Assembly: GCA_003024985.2 (NCBI GenBank)
Contig: PXIH01S0000909.1
Direction: 5' to 3' (one strand)
Length of the DNA stretch: 12,426 bases
Source of the DNA: Euperipatoides rowelli
Lineage: Eukaryota; Onychophora; Udeonychophora; Euonychophora; Peripatopsidae
This document shows positions 1 through 8,102 of this stretch, in pieces; the stretch's first letter is position 1; each line of letters begins with the position of its first letter. Both the position numbers and the translations under genes were made by a program. The notes below the pieces were generated by a model, which searched no databases, was not told the origin of the DNA, and saw only the letters and a program-made list of their open reading frames with translations.

Positions 1-21
1 TATATACTGTATATATACATA

Positions 22-564
22 TGTCAGATACTACACTGTAGTAAGGCTTCATTGGACTGGGATAACCTATCTCATAGAGTTGATCTCCCCCCTATATTAA
101 CTCTATTCTATCACGAGACAGGCTATTAATTCAGGTAAGTTAATTTACACCCCAGCTTGACACCACCAGTATAATTAATCTATACAGTGCTAACTGAAGC
201 GGGGGTCCTGCCACTTATTGAGCCTACTTTTGACTTGAACTCCATGAGGTTAATCAGTTGTATATAAGCATCACTCAGCGACTAGACCTTAGTTATAGCT
301 AGTAAGGGCACTTGTGCCGCAACACAAGCGCAAATACTGGACTGCAGCCTAACTTCAGACAACTCCTATTATCTCCGCAGCCTCGGCTTGGGGTGGCTCA
401 AGCATGACAGTATAATACTCGCACTTTAGGTCCCAACACATCCTGGCTGACAGAGATCGGAGGAGTTAGCCCCAGGGAGAAATTACAGAGTAAACATCTT
501 GCCTTCACTATTAACCTCTGTCCACGCTTACATGCAAATATACATATCCGACGTTACTGATACA
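22..564 (-). repeat. 3' LTR (left copy)
   Basis: This 543-bp stretch matches 8999-9553 over its whole length, with about 40 mismatches, a 14-nt indel and a few single-base gaps by hand count. On the plus strand it begins TGTCAGATAC and ends GATACA, giving the TG...CA ends normal for LTRs. Shared sequence runs a little further on both sides (18-570), so the ends are uncertain by a few bases. In element orientation the neighbouring bases at 571-565 read GGGGATAT, only a weak polypurine tract. Confidence 0.88.
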
Positions 565-1060
565 ATATATCCCCACGCAAGCTAAATGCGTACAGTGGTT
601 ACCCCAAAGAGCAAGATAGATACTGAATGGAGGAAAATTGTGCTAACTAGGGAATAATCTCTTACGGTAACTAAATAGCCAGCACAATTATGCGAAATAA
701 AAAGGAAACCTACCTAAAACCCTAATATAATGCCAGTCCGAACCGGCCGACAAGGACTAATGAGGAACAATGGGGGACCAACCCTTTATTATCCCTGCCC
801 CGACACAAAGGTACATGTACGACCCCTATTTTACCCATTAGAAAAGGACAACCACTAGTAGAAATATTAAAATTAACTATGCCATTTCAATACTTATTCT
901 CTACACATACACAAACAAGCGTCCGCTTAGCAAATACACATTTTTATTTGCTTAGAAATTATAACAACAAATAAATCCTTTCCCATATTGAATTAAATGA
1001 TATTTACCCCTTACAATATATACTGGCCAATTAAAATTAAATTACACTATAATTTGGAAT

Positions 1061-1085
1061 AGAAAGGGGAGAGAAGGGACGGGAG
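1061..1085 (+). other. Polypurine tract
   Basis: Nineteen purines in a row (1061-1079) are followed by one C and five more purines. The orientation is opposite to the retrotransposon, so it is not that element's plus-strand primer. It could be the relic of a plus-oriented element or a chance simple tract. Confidence 0.5.
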
Positions 1086-1548
1086 TTTTGATTGTAGCCA
1101 ACTGGGTTTAAACGGAGAAATGTTTTTTATTATTAATGACAAAGTTTATAAAATTTGATGACAGTTTCTGATAGTGAAACTAACCGACGTTTACACAGGA
1201 ACAGTTCATGGGAAATATCACGGATAAAATTACAGAATTACACGAAGACTAGGGGATGGGCTGAATTACGACTAGTAGAGGTGGATTGGAATATAAGTAT
1301 ATGAATTTAGACGGGAAACTAAACAAGTTCTAACGTGGACATAGTAGATACATCTGAAGTTCGTTCAGAGAATATCACTTAGTCAGCGTTCGTATTGTGT
1401 TCTAAAGCTCTTTGGTTGCAAGAGCCGGACTTCTGTTAGCCCTCAAAATTTGTGTCCCATCTCCCGAATTCATGGCTTGCAGGCGCTTTTAAACCCCTAG
1501 GTTGTTAGGAGCATTTTGATGTTTGTTTAGAAGGATCCTATAGGTCGT

Positions 1549-1586
1549 CATCCCCTGTCATCTGGTTATATGTAGATTAGGGGATG
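1549..1586. repeat. Hairpin with 8-bp arms
   Basis: CATCCCCT (1549-1556) and AGGGGATG (1579-1586) are exact reverse complements around a 22-base loop. No gene is attached to it. Confidence 0.5.
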
Positions 1587-1848
1587 TCAGCCCAATAGTA
1601 GCTCCCTTTAGTGATAGTTTTAGCTAGGTTGCCTTGGTAATTCAATAGGCATAATTTGTCCGCAGAAATTTCAGAAATTATATATTGAAAATAAAGTTTT
1701 TAGCTTAGGATAATCATTTATTCTCATTTCGCTAAATATTGTCTTTAATATTAAATATATTGTCCATAATTTCTTTACTTTTTCTTTTGTAGATAGAAGA
1801 GACCCAGAGTGGCTTGAACTTTGACTGTCTACGGACAATACTATCAAT

Positions 1849-1860
1849 GGGGGGGGGGGG
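1849..1860 (+). repeat. Homopolymer G12
   Basis: Twelve G in a row, unusual in such AT-rich DNA. The length may be affected by read errors. Confidence 0.9.
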
Positions 1861-2229
1861 AGTGAATAGGGAAATGCATATAAAAAATTCATCAAAATTC
1901 AGAATTAATGAAATGTATATTTTAATAAAATTAATAATTCTACCAAAACAAACCAAACTTGAGTAATACTTTGCTGGACAAAATTAGCTGAGATACAAAT
2001 TAGAAATAAAACATGATGTTTTGTTTTGTGCTTTGCTGCTACTTATACCAGCAAAGGACATAGCTCCATCCTTGGGGTATTTGAGAAGAGGAAGAAGCAA
2101 GTCTGGCCATTTCTCCAGCAAGGTATTTGAACAAGATAATAATCAATTATAACCCGACTTCGTCAGTATCAGGCTCAAAAACACATTGAACCAAAACAAA
2201 CAAAAACCTTTTTTTTTTGGTATTAACCA

Positions 2230-2311
2230 CCCGAAAAATAATGGGCTAAGAGTTGTACTTTGAAATTTTGATATCAATATTGTTAAATATAACCCGAAAA
2301 ATACAGGGTTA
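2230..2311. repeat. Short direct repeats that also fold
   Basis: CCCGAAAAATA, then two bases, then GGG occurs at 2230-2245 and at 2293-2308. The second copy forms a hairpin TAACCC/GGGTTA (2290-2311). The word ATAACCCGA also occurs at 2149-2157. Confidence 0.6.
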
Positions 2312-2567
2312 AGAACAATTACTAGTATCTGTGTTGTCTAAGCTAATTTTTGAATAATTGCCATTGTACTCAAAAATTAATCTAATACTAATTTTTCATG
2401 TATTGTTTATCTTTTTTTTACTTTCTGATAAAATTTTTTTTTTGTTTGAACAAAATACTTTTTCAAAAGTGTATTCTTTTAAAAATTGTATTTTCTTTGA
2501 CTTAACAATTAAGACAATATTTTCCTTTTTTTTTTTTGATAGGAACTGAGATGCGTTTCTCTCATTC

Positions 2568-2618
2568 TGAAGTTTATTTGTAACTATAGTAAATAACTAG
2601 ATGAATAAATAAACTTCA
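2568..2618. repeat. Inverted repeat with perfect 12-bp arms
   Basis: TGAAGTTTATTT (2568-2579) and AAATAAACTTCA (2607-2618) are exact reverse complements around a 27-base AT-rich loop. The right arm follows an AATAAA word. It could be the ends of a very small foldback element or an RNA hairpin. Confidence 0.75.
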
Positions 2619-2734
2619 ACGCTCCCTTCCCAATGTTAAAATTTTGTATCAGGAAGCATTGCAGTCTAGCAACTTTCTTTTCCATATTTGCTTGTTTGTT
2701 ATTTTTTATTGTTTATGGCTACTTTATCAAGAGA

Positions 2735-2965
2735 GGAGTAGGGGACCAAGTTGGAGCAGGAGGCTAGATTTACCCCTAGTGGTCCTAGGATTTCCCCCCT
2801 GGTTGGCTTTTGTCAAGTGCGCATTGTTATACGACATGTGTGTCACATGGAGAGTCGTCAAGGTCGACATTTTCCAAGACGGTTAGGACTACCCACCCGG
2901 GACATCCTGACCAATAGGGCTCGGAGAGGCCTCCAAAAAACCCTCGACGCCCATCCTTGTCTAAA
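2735..2965. other. GC-rich island of unknown origin
   Basis: About 230 bp with clearly higher GC stands out inside very AT-rich DNA. Overlapping frames of 80 and 95 residues cross it on the plus strand, but neither matches a family I recognise. It shows no clear tRNA-type A and B boxes and no LTR ends. It may be a fragment of another mobile element or a short exon-like relic. Confidence 0.4.
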
Positions 2966-3200
2966 TAACTCTTTTAAGGATTGCTTTTGTTATTTTGTGT
3001 TTTTAAGTTGTAAATTATTTCGTGTTCATTATGATTAACTTTTATTTGTGCTCATAATTTTAATATTAAATCATTTTGTTTACAATTTCAAATTTCTTGA
3101 TTCATTTGCATTTATTATAATTTATGTTTTAATTTTAATGCTCATTGATTTTGTGATCACTTTTAGTATGTTTACATTTTAGTTTGATTGTATATTCATT

Positions 3201-3287
3201 TTATTTATTTATGAATGTTTATTTTAGTTATTTATGAATGTTTCTTTTATTTGTTTATGAATGTTTATTTTGATTTATTTATGAATG
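3201..3287. repeat. Tandem repeat, 23-24-bp unit, about four copies
   Basis: The word TTTATGAATG occurs at 3208, 3231, 3254 and 3278, giving periods of 23, 23 and 24. The intervening bases are T-rich (TTTATTTTAGTTA type). The array sits just past the pol stop in element orientation and ends in the palindrome at 3282-3295. Confidence 0.85.
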
Positions 3288-3295
3288 GCCATTCA
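3282..3295. repeat. Perfect 14-bp palindrome
   Basis: TGAATGGCCATTCA equals its own reverse complement. It lies at the end of the 23-bp tandem repeat and about 35 bases beyond the pol stop. An 11-base core (GAATGGCCATT) recurs at 10139-10149. Confidence 0.7.
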
Positions 3296-3329
3296 GAAAA
3301 TTGAGTTTTTTTTTATCTATATAAAAGGA

Positions 3330-4051
3330 TTACGTTAAACTTCCACTTCTCAGGAAGTACCCATGTATGTTTGGTGGGTCTTCTATCTCAATTAGCTCAT
3401 CGTCCCTGTCATAATTACTACTCGAGCCTTCCGAGGCCTCAGAGTGCTGCTGTTGAGCATTTTTCATCCTCACCACCTTGTCAGGCAGCGTTGTAGTCTT
3501 GTATGCTCCTTGCAGTGATCTTAGGTAATCCTCATATTGGATTATCTCAAGTTTTTTGTTAATTTTGTCTGCTTCATTTGTTTCTTCCCCCTCGTCATCT
3601 GTCTCATCTGGAGGAAAAGTAATAATCAGTGTGTTTTGGTCGCTATGAGGGTTTTTACTATGCATAGGTATAGGTTGAGTAACATTAGTTTCATCGTCTA
3701 CTATATAGTTTCTTTGTATATAAGGTTTTAATTTGTCGACATGTACATTTTTTGTTGATTCTGGGTTCTTTACGTCTTCTATTATGTAGTTGGCGAGTCT
3801 AGTCCTTCTGATTACTGTATAAGGTCCTGTGTATCTTTGGTTGAGTTTACGGTTATGGCCAGCAAAATTAGCTACATCAAGACAAAGAACCGGGTCTCCT
3901 ACATTAAATTCTCGAAGGTGTCACCCTCTATCTTTTCTCCTGGCATTAGTAATCGATGCTTCTTGCAGATTGGAGAAGACTTCCAACTTTGCAGCCCCCA
4001 GTCTTTCCATTATGCAGTCCACAGGTTCGATTCTTTCTAAGTTGTTTCATT
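3330..4051 (-). pseudogene. pol: Integrase C-terminal GPY module and acidic tail
   Basis: A frame open from 3920 to the TAA at 3332-3330 carries QRYTGPYTVI, with the Gly-Pro-Tyr codons at 3827-3819. This is the GPY/F module that follows the core in many Gypsy integrases. A tail of more than 100 residues follows, with an acidic patch (PPDETDDEGEE), ending HGYFLRSGSLT. Gypsy pol products often end in a Tyr-x-Leu-Arg-Ser pattern, so this is probably the natural end of Pol. The stretch 4051-3921 joins it to the core only through other frames, and TGA at 3923-3921 interrupts. No chromodomain signature is seen. Confidence 0.88.
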
Positions 4052-4729
4052 TTATTCTAAGTTGAGCTCGGAGAATACGTCATATTGGTGGAAGCCATGT
4101 AAAATGTAAAATGGCACTTGTTTAGTGCTGCTGTGCACCTTGTTATTTATTACCTGCATTAAGTATGGGAGCATTACATCCCAGTCAGTGAATTTTCTGT
4201 TGCAGTTGTGTGATATTATGTTCAGAATTTTGCTGTTTATTCTTTCATTTACTCCATTGGAGCATGGCCAATAACTTGTTGAGGTTATTCTCTCTATTCC
4301 TAGTATTTTGTACAGTGTGGTCATTATATGCCCTACTAACTGGGGTCCCTTGTCTGATAAAATAGTTTTAGACCTTCCGTATCGTGTGTAAATAGTCTCT
4401 ATGTAGTCTTTTGCTATAACGTGTGCTTCTTGGCTGGGTAGTGGGTTTGTAAATGTCATTCTTGAGAAGTGGTCAGTATATGTTATGATGTATTTGTTTA
4501 GTCTTTGTGTCGTGGAAGAGGGACCTAAAATATCGATACTGAGTTTTGTCATGCAACTTGAAAGTGGCTCGATTGCCTGAATAGGGGATTTGATTCTACT
4601 GCGATTCCTCCTTTGGCACTTTTCACAGCTGTTTAATATTATTTGCCATGTAAAATTTCTTATTATTTTGTAAATTGTTTTTTCTAATGAGAAATGCCCT
4701 CCAGTTAGGCTATCGTCATAAAAGTACAT
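4052..4729 (-). pseudogene. pol: Integrase: zinc domain and catalytic core
   Basis: This is the longest open frame in the window, 225 residues. The zinc region has GGHFSLEKT (His12) and CEKCQRR (Cys35, Cys38). Position 4, where the first His of HHCC would be expected, is Tyr, one base away from His. The core keeps Asp66 (LSIDILGP, 4534-4532), Asp126 (ILSDKGPQ, 4354-4352) and Glu162 (NGVNERINS, 4246-4244). The last two are 35 residues apart, giving the D,D(35)E triad of retroviral-type integrases. The enzyme inserts the cDNA into host chromosomes. The frame stops at 4052, before the C-terminal module. Catalytic residues are intact, but the upstream breaks prevent synthesis as part of Pol. Confidence 0.96.
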
Positions 4730-5063
4730 AACATCCAGTACAAGGGATGCTGGGACAACTGTATGCTGTGCAGTTTGATTTGCCTAACTGTATTCGTTTC
4801 ATTAATAATTGATTTTTGTCTATAATGAAGTTCTCATTGTTTATTTTTCCTTGTTTTATTTTGTTGATGATGTCTATACAGTATTTGTCCTTTTGTTGAT
4901 CCTGTTGCATTAATTCGATAGTGATCGGTCTTTTTTGTAATTCGAGTGCACATGAAGTGGTCACGTTTTCCTCGTGACTGCACAAGAGCATGTCTGTGAA
5001 ACTGTTTAGCTTATTGGGATGTTCTCGAAGTGGATATCGTTCTGCTGTATATTTATCATCCAC
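4716..5063 (-). pseudogene. pol: RNase H-integrase linker and integrase N-terminal lead
   Basis: The frame overlaps the end of the RNase H frame by 58 bases and continues it. NKLNSFTDML resembles the conserved segment (usually ADALSR) that closes the RNase H region of Gypsy polyproteins. The following 70 or so residues have no motif until KNQLLMKRIQLGK near 4800, which resembles the strand before the integrase zinc domain. The frame ends in non-homologous residues and a stop at 4716, overlapping the integrase frame by 14 bases, so a frameshift lies around 4716-4780. Confidence 0.75.
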
Positions 5064-5344
5064 CTCGCCACTCGTGAGTTTGAGTCTTTTATTTCTATCA
5101 CATACGTTAAGGGTTTATGTTCGGTCAATAGTATAATTTTATTGCCATAGGTCATATGTTTCAATTGGTTTAAGGCAAAAACTATTGCCAGTGGCTCACA
5201 TACTATCACCGCGTAATTCCTTTATGCCTTGTTTAGTCTACGGCTGGCATACACGATTGGTTGAAATTCTCCATTATCATTCTTTTGTTCTAATACTGCC
5301 CCTAGTGATGTAAGCGAAGCATCTGTTTTTATCACGAATGACTG
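5006..5344 (-). pseudogene. pol: RNase H domain, broken
   Basis: One frame runs from 5344 to 5006, interrupted only by TAA at 5224-5222. It starts with FVIKTDASLTSLGAVLEQ, where the Asp at 5323-5321 is the first catalytic acid of Gypsy RNase H. CEPLAIVFAL supplies the second acid (Glu at 5197-5195). The third, normally Asp in a TDHKPL motif, is Glu here (TEHKPL, 5122-5120). That change could weaken catalysis even if the frame were open. The ending RVARWM fits the close of this domain. RNase H removes the RNA strand during reverse transcription. Confidence 0.9.
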
Positions 5345-5658
5345 TCATATCTCGGGAAAGCTAGTAATAGAGCAGTTATCAATTTTTGTTTGAGAGTTTG
5401 AAAAGCTGTTTCGGCATTGTTGTTCCAGGTGATTTTAATGTTTCACTTTTTTAGTAGATCGTACAGAGGTGCAGTGATCTCTGCGAAGTTCATTATAAAT
5501 TTCCTGTAGAAATTTAGGCTACCTAAGAAGCTCCTTATTCTTTTTACAGTTTAAGGTTTGGCTAAATTTTGTATAGCTGCCACGCTGTTTTCTACTGGTC
5601 GATAGCCATTCTTGTTTACCATGTGTCCTATATATTTTATAGGCTCTCTGAATAATTT
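5345..5658 (-). pseudogene. pol: RT thumb/connection remnant, heavily broken
   Basis: This stretch lies between the palm and the RNase H domain and has stops in every frame. Short pieces still fit a Gypsy thumb and connection by position, but no diagnostic motif survives. A TGA at 5347-5345 lies directly before the open RNase H stretch in the same frame. It is the most eroded part of pol in this copy. Confidence 0.55.
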
Positions 5659-6417
5659 TCATTTAGATGGTTTTACTGCTAAATTGACTTTTTTGAGGTT
5701 ACTAGGTGTTCTTCTATATTTGGTAAATGTATGATAATATCGTCTAGGTAGACGAATACATGACCTTTTAATATAATTTTGTGTAAGCATTCTACCATTA
5801 TCTTCTGGAATATGGCTGCTGACATGACGCAACCTTGGCAAAGGCGGGTAAATGTATATTTGGCAAAGGGCACTGATAATGCAAACTTTTTTTGGGCATC
5901 TTCGATCAATTTTACGTTGAAATAACCATTATTTAGGTCTAAGCTGTTGAAGATGCAAGTGCCCCCTAAGTTTTCTAGTATGTCTTCAATTCTCATGATT
6001 GGGTATTGTTCGTTGACTATTTGTTTATTTATATTTCCGTAAGTCTAGGCATATTCTGACTTCTTTTGAGTCTTTTTTTGGTAATACAAGTACTGCAGAA
6101 TTGTATGGACTGTGTACTTTCTTTATAATTTGGGCTTTTTCTAGTTTGTCAAGTTGTAGTTTTAGAGGTTCGTATAACGTATGTGGTATACGATACTGTC
6201 ATTGGTGAATGGGGGTCTCGTTCTTAAATTTAGGTTCGTACGTAGGTATATTTGCCCCAATCATGTTAGTTACGTCTTCTATGAGTATTTTTTGATTTTT
6301 ATTTAAAATTTGTTTAAGTGCATTTTTATGTATGTCACTTAAGCCTAGCTCCGAAGTTTTAAATAGTTCAAATAATTCATTTTCACCCTGTTTGTTGCTT
6401 TTTAGGTTGGTTCCACA
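5659..6417 (-). pseudogene. pol: Reverse transcriptase, broken
   Basis: At least three frames are needed. The first runs from about 6417 to an in-frame TGA at 6201-6199 and on to TAA at 6027-6025; it carries the fingers motif VLVLPKKDSKEVRI near 6105-6060. The next frame, open 6044-5679, holds motif A (FNSLDLNNGYF, Asp at 5939-5937), a motif B-like stretch (QGCVMSAAIFQ) and the catalytic YLDD at 5750-5739 followed by IEEHL. A third frame (ending 5659) carries the end of the palm. All three catalytic Asp residues remain. The switch at 6045-6040 looks like one extra T on the coding strand. The enzyme would copy element RNA into cDNA in the particle. Confidence 0.93.
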
Positions 6418-6822
6418 TCAAATCTCATTTTTTCTCGCAGGTTCGCGTTAATGTGCTGTCGTACTTCCTTCTCGTTGAGTCGGAATTCTACCGTTCGTTT
6501 TTCACAATTAATAAGTGCTTCGTACATAGTGCACATATCGAAGCCTAGTATCATTTGGAATAGCACTTTAGTCTGTAGTTTTACTACGCACATTGGCTGC
6601 TTTATATTTTTATTCGCCACTTTGATATTTATTACTGTACGTAAACCGCTTAATGTTTTGTCAGAAATTGGCAATTTTATTGATACCGCCATTGTTTTTC
6701 TGAGGAGCTGCTTTGTGTTGATGCAACTCTCGTCCAAAAGGCAATTCTCAGCGCCTGTCTAGGAGAGCATAAATCTTTTTTCCGAATACTTCTACCATGA
6801 TGAACTTAATAACCGTGTTTGA
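6402..6822 (-). pseudogene. Aspartic protease domain, broken at active site
   Basis: An upstream frame gives a short beta-strand-like run (IMVEVFGKKIYALL) ending in the GAC codon at 6759-6757, the position of the catalytic Asp of retropepsins. The rest continues in another frame, open 6758-6402, with Gly-Ala-Glu immediately following. Two bases are missing between the Asp codon and the Gly codon, so no single frame carries the Asp-Thr/Ser-Gly triad. Further on, MILGFDMC matches the conserved Ile-Leu-Gly turn near the protease C-terminus. In an active element this enzyme cuts the Gag-Pol polyprotein inside the particle. The stop is at 6404-6402, just before the reverse transcriptase. Confidence 0.75.
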
Positions 6823-6886
6823 GCTAGCATCGTTAATTTTTTTCTTCTGTTTGTGTGGTGTGGTCTGATTGCTATCGTTAATGTTA

Positions 6887-7297
6887 TCATTTGTTTGAAA
6901 CCTGCCCTCCGCCATTTTGTTTTTGTCTGTATGTTGCTCGTCTAATATTTTTGGAATATTTTTCTGGATTATTTGCTTTGCATTTTCCTACTGGGTCATC
7001 TACTTTTAGTATCTGCCATAAATTGTAGGTAAGAAATTCGGGGGGATGTGTACATGTATTAGGTAGTTTAGTTTCTAATTTTTCATAGGCTATCGTATTA
7101 GTCTCCTTAACGTTTAAGTTTGGCTTTGTTCTTTTTCTCTTTTTATTTTTATTAGCTACCTGCCATTCTGAGTCCTTTTTTATTTCCTTATGAGTTTTTA
7201 TTTCTTCGGTCTCTAGTAGTTTTGAGTCTGGAGGTCCGATTGGCTTATTGAGATTTTTCGCTCCAATACTCATGGATCCTACAAAAGTGTTGGGCAT
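6887..7297 (-). pseudogene. Lys-rich linker between gag and protease
   Basis: The frame gives 136 residues that are very rich in Lys and Asn, with a basic patch NKNKKRKRTKPN and no recognised fold. It begins where the zinc-knuckle frame fades and ends at a stop before the protease, so it is best read as the C-terminal tail of Gag or the gag-pol linker. The basic patch could bind nucleic acid or act as a nuclear import signal; this is inference from composition. Confidence 0.5.
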
Positions 7298-7472
7298 TAG
7301 AGTTTAACGGTGGTGTCCCAACGTTACCATCAGGCGTTGCAATTACCTGCGATAATTTTTGGGTACACCTACGCTCAATATGCCCCACACCATTGCAGTG
7401 GTAGCATACTAACACCCTCATATTCTGTTCCTTTTCTGTTAATACTTTATTTATTCTGACTAATTCTGCCAC
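7245..7472 (-). pseudogene. gag: gag nucleocapsid with CCHC zinc knuckle
   Basis: This frame contains CYHCNGVGHIERRC at 7406-7365, a textbook C-X2-C-X4-H-X4-C knuckle with all four zinc ligands present. Nucleocapsid proteins use this motif to bind element RNA for packaging. An ATG lies upstream in the same frame, but TAA at 7475-7473 separates it, and the frame differs from that of the capsid, so at least two breaks lie around 7505-7473. After the knuckle the frame stops near 7245, while a neighbouring frame (7297-6887) continues the product. Confidence 0.85.
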
Positions 7473-7501
7473 TTACAATTTTAGTTCTTTCATTTGTTTG
7501 T

Positions 7502-8099
7502 TTAAATTGGATTTGTTAGTGGGGCTTGCGGATACTGCATTACATAGTTTTTGTTTTGTCTCATGCATTTTAAATTTCCTTTCTGTTCCTCAATGTACCT
7601 CGTACTTTCCTTTAGGCTAATGTCTCCTCGTCTGATTAATTCAACACTTAAATTTGGTACTAGTCCCTCTCTGTATCTCTCTAAGATCACAGGATTATAT
7701 TCATCGAGTGGGGTGCCCATGGGTGGTCTTAGTGGTTCCGCGAGCGCAAATAACTTGAGTCTATAACTTATTGCCGCCTCCTCTGGTCCTTGAGTGCAAC
7801 TGTTGAAAAGTTTACAAGATTGTTCTTTGTCAATTTGTAAAGAAAAGAGTTCCCTCAAGTCTTGTAAACGTTCTTCTATCGTCAAGTAGTTTTGACTTCC
7901 TAGTCCAGCCATGTATATGGCCTTGGCCTTCCCGACTATTCTTTTTTTTTAGTATAGATCGCGCTTGGGTATCAGGCCATTTGTAATGTGCTCTAAGTGC
8001 TCTAAATTCGATTATGAATCGTTCAATCCCGAACATGTCTCCCTCTAAAAGCTGAAAGATGGCCAGTTCAGAAGAAACGTCATGTCCGCTAAGTAAGGG
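7502..8099 (-). pseudogene. gag: gag capsid region, broken
   Basis: Two overlapping frames cover the capsid. The first (8099-7830) continues the N-terminal gag frame past its TAG and carries GIERFIIEFRAL and HYKWPDTQ. These resemble the start of the retrotransposon gag domain, where a conserved Trp sits before a helix ending in a Leu-rich repeat. The second (7948-7502) holds EERLQDLRELF and AISYRLKLFALAE, typical capsid helices, and ends at TAA (7504-7502). The switch falls at a run of nine A residues on the coding strand (7950-7942), so it is either a real indel or a homopolymer read error. Capsid forms the shell of the virus-like particle. Identification rests on position and pattern, not on a strict motif. 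Confidence 0.7.
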
Positions 8100-8102
8100 C
8101 TA

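Larger units (their letters stand above)
565..3200. other. Gene-free 3' region of the element or nested insertions
   Basis: About 2.6 kb between the left LTR and the tandem repeat contains no frame that resembles a known protein; the longest frames are under 100 codons and look random. Nothing like an envelope gene (signal peptide, furin site, membrane anchor) can be read. Apart from the small repeats listed separately, 565-1060 has moderate GC, 1700-2550 is AT-rich with long T runs, and 2966-3200 is T-rich. It could be a long 3' untranslated region, a fully eroded env, or inserted foreign DNA. Confidence 0.5.

Noticed and set aside
1671-1956. Two overlapping 74-residue minus-strand frames
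   Set aside because: Low-complexity, AT-driven frames; one begins in T-rich DNA and both read the G12 run as poly-Pro. No motif or homology pattern.
2290-2311. Telomeric repeat
   Set aside because: Only one TAACCC and one GGGTTA word, placed as a hairpin; no tandem array.
2358-2549. 63-residue Phe/Leu-rich plus-strand frame resembling a membrane protein
   Set aside because: The hydrophobicity comes only from T runs; no start context or motif.
2644-3038. Plus-strand frames of 80 and 95 residues over the GC-rich island
   Set aside because: They overlap in different frames and neither shows a recognisable domain; kept only as a composition feature.
565-3329. Envelope gene
   Set aside because: No frame with signal peptide, cleavage site or membrane anchor could be read on the minus strand.
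3537-4065. Plus-strand frames opposite pol
   Set aside because: Shadows of the minus-strand integrase tail, which carries the GPY motif and a plausible natural end.
6451-6762. 103-residue plus-strand frame
   Set aside because: Antisense shadow of the protease frame.
7551-7766. 71-residue plus-strand frame
   Set aside because: Antisense shadow of the capsid frame.
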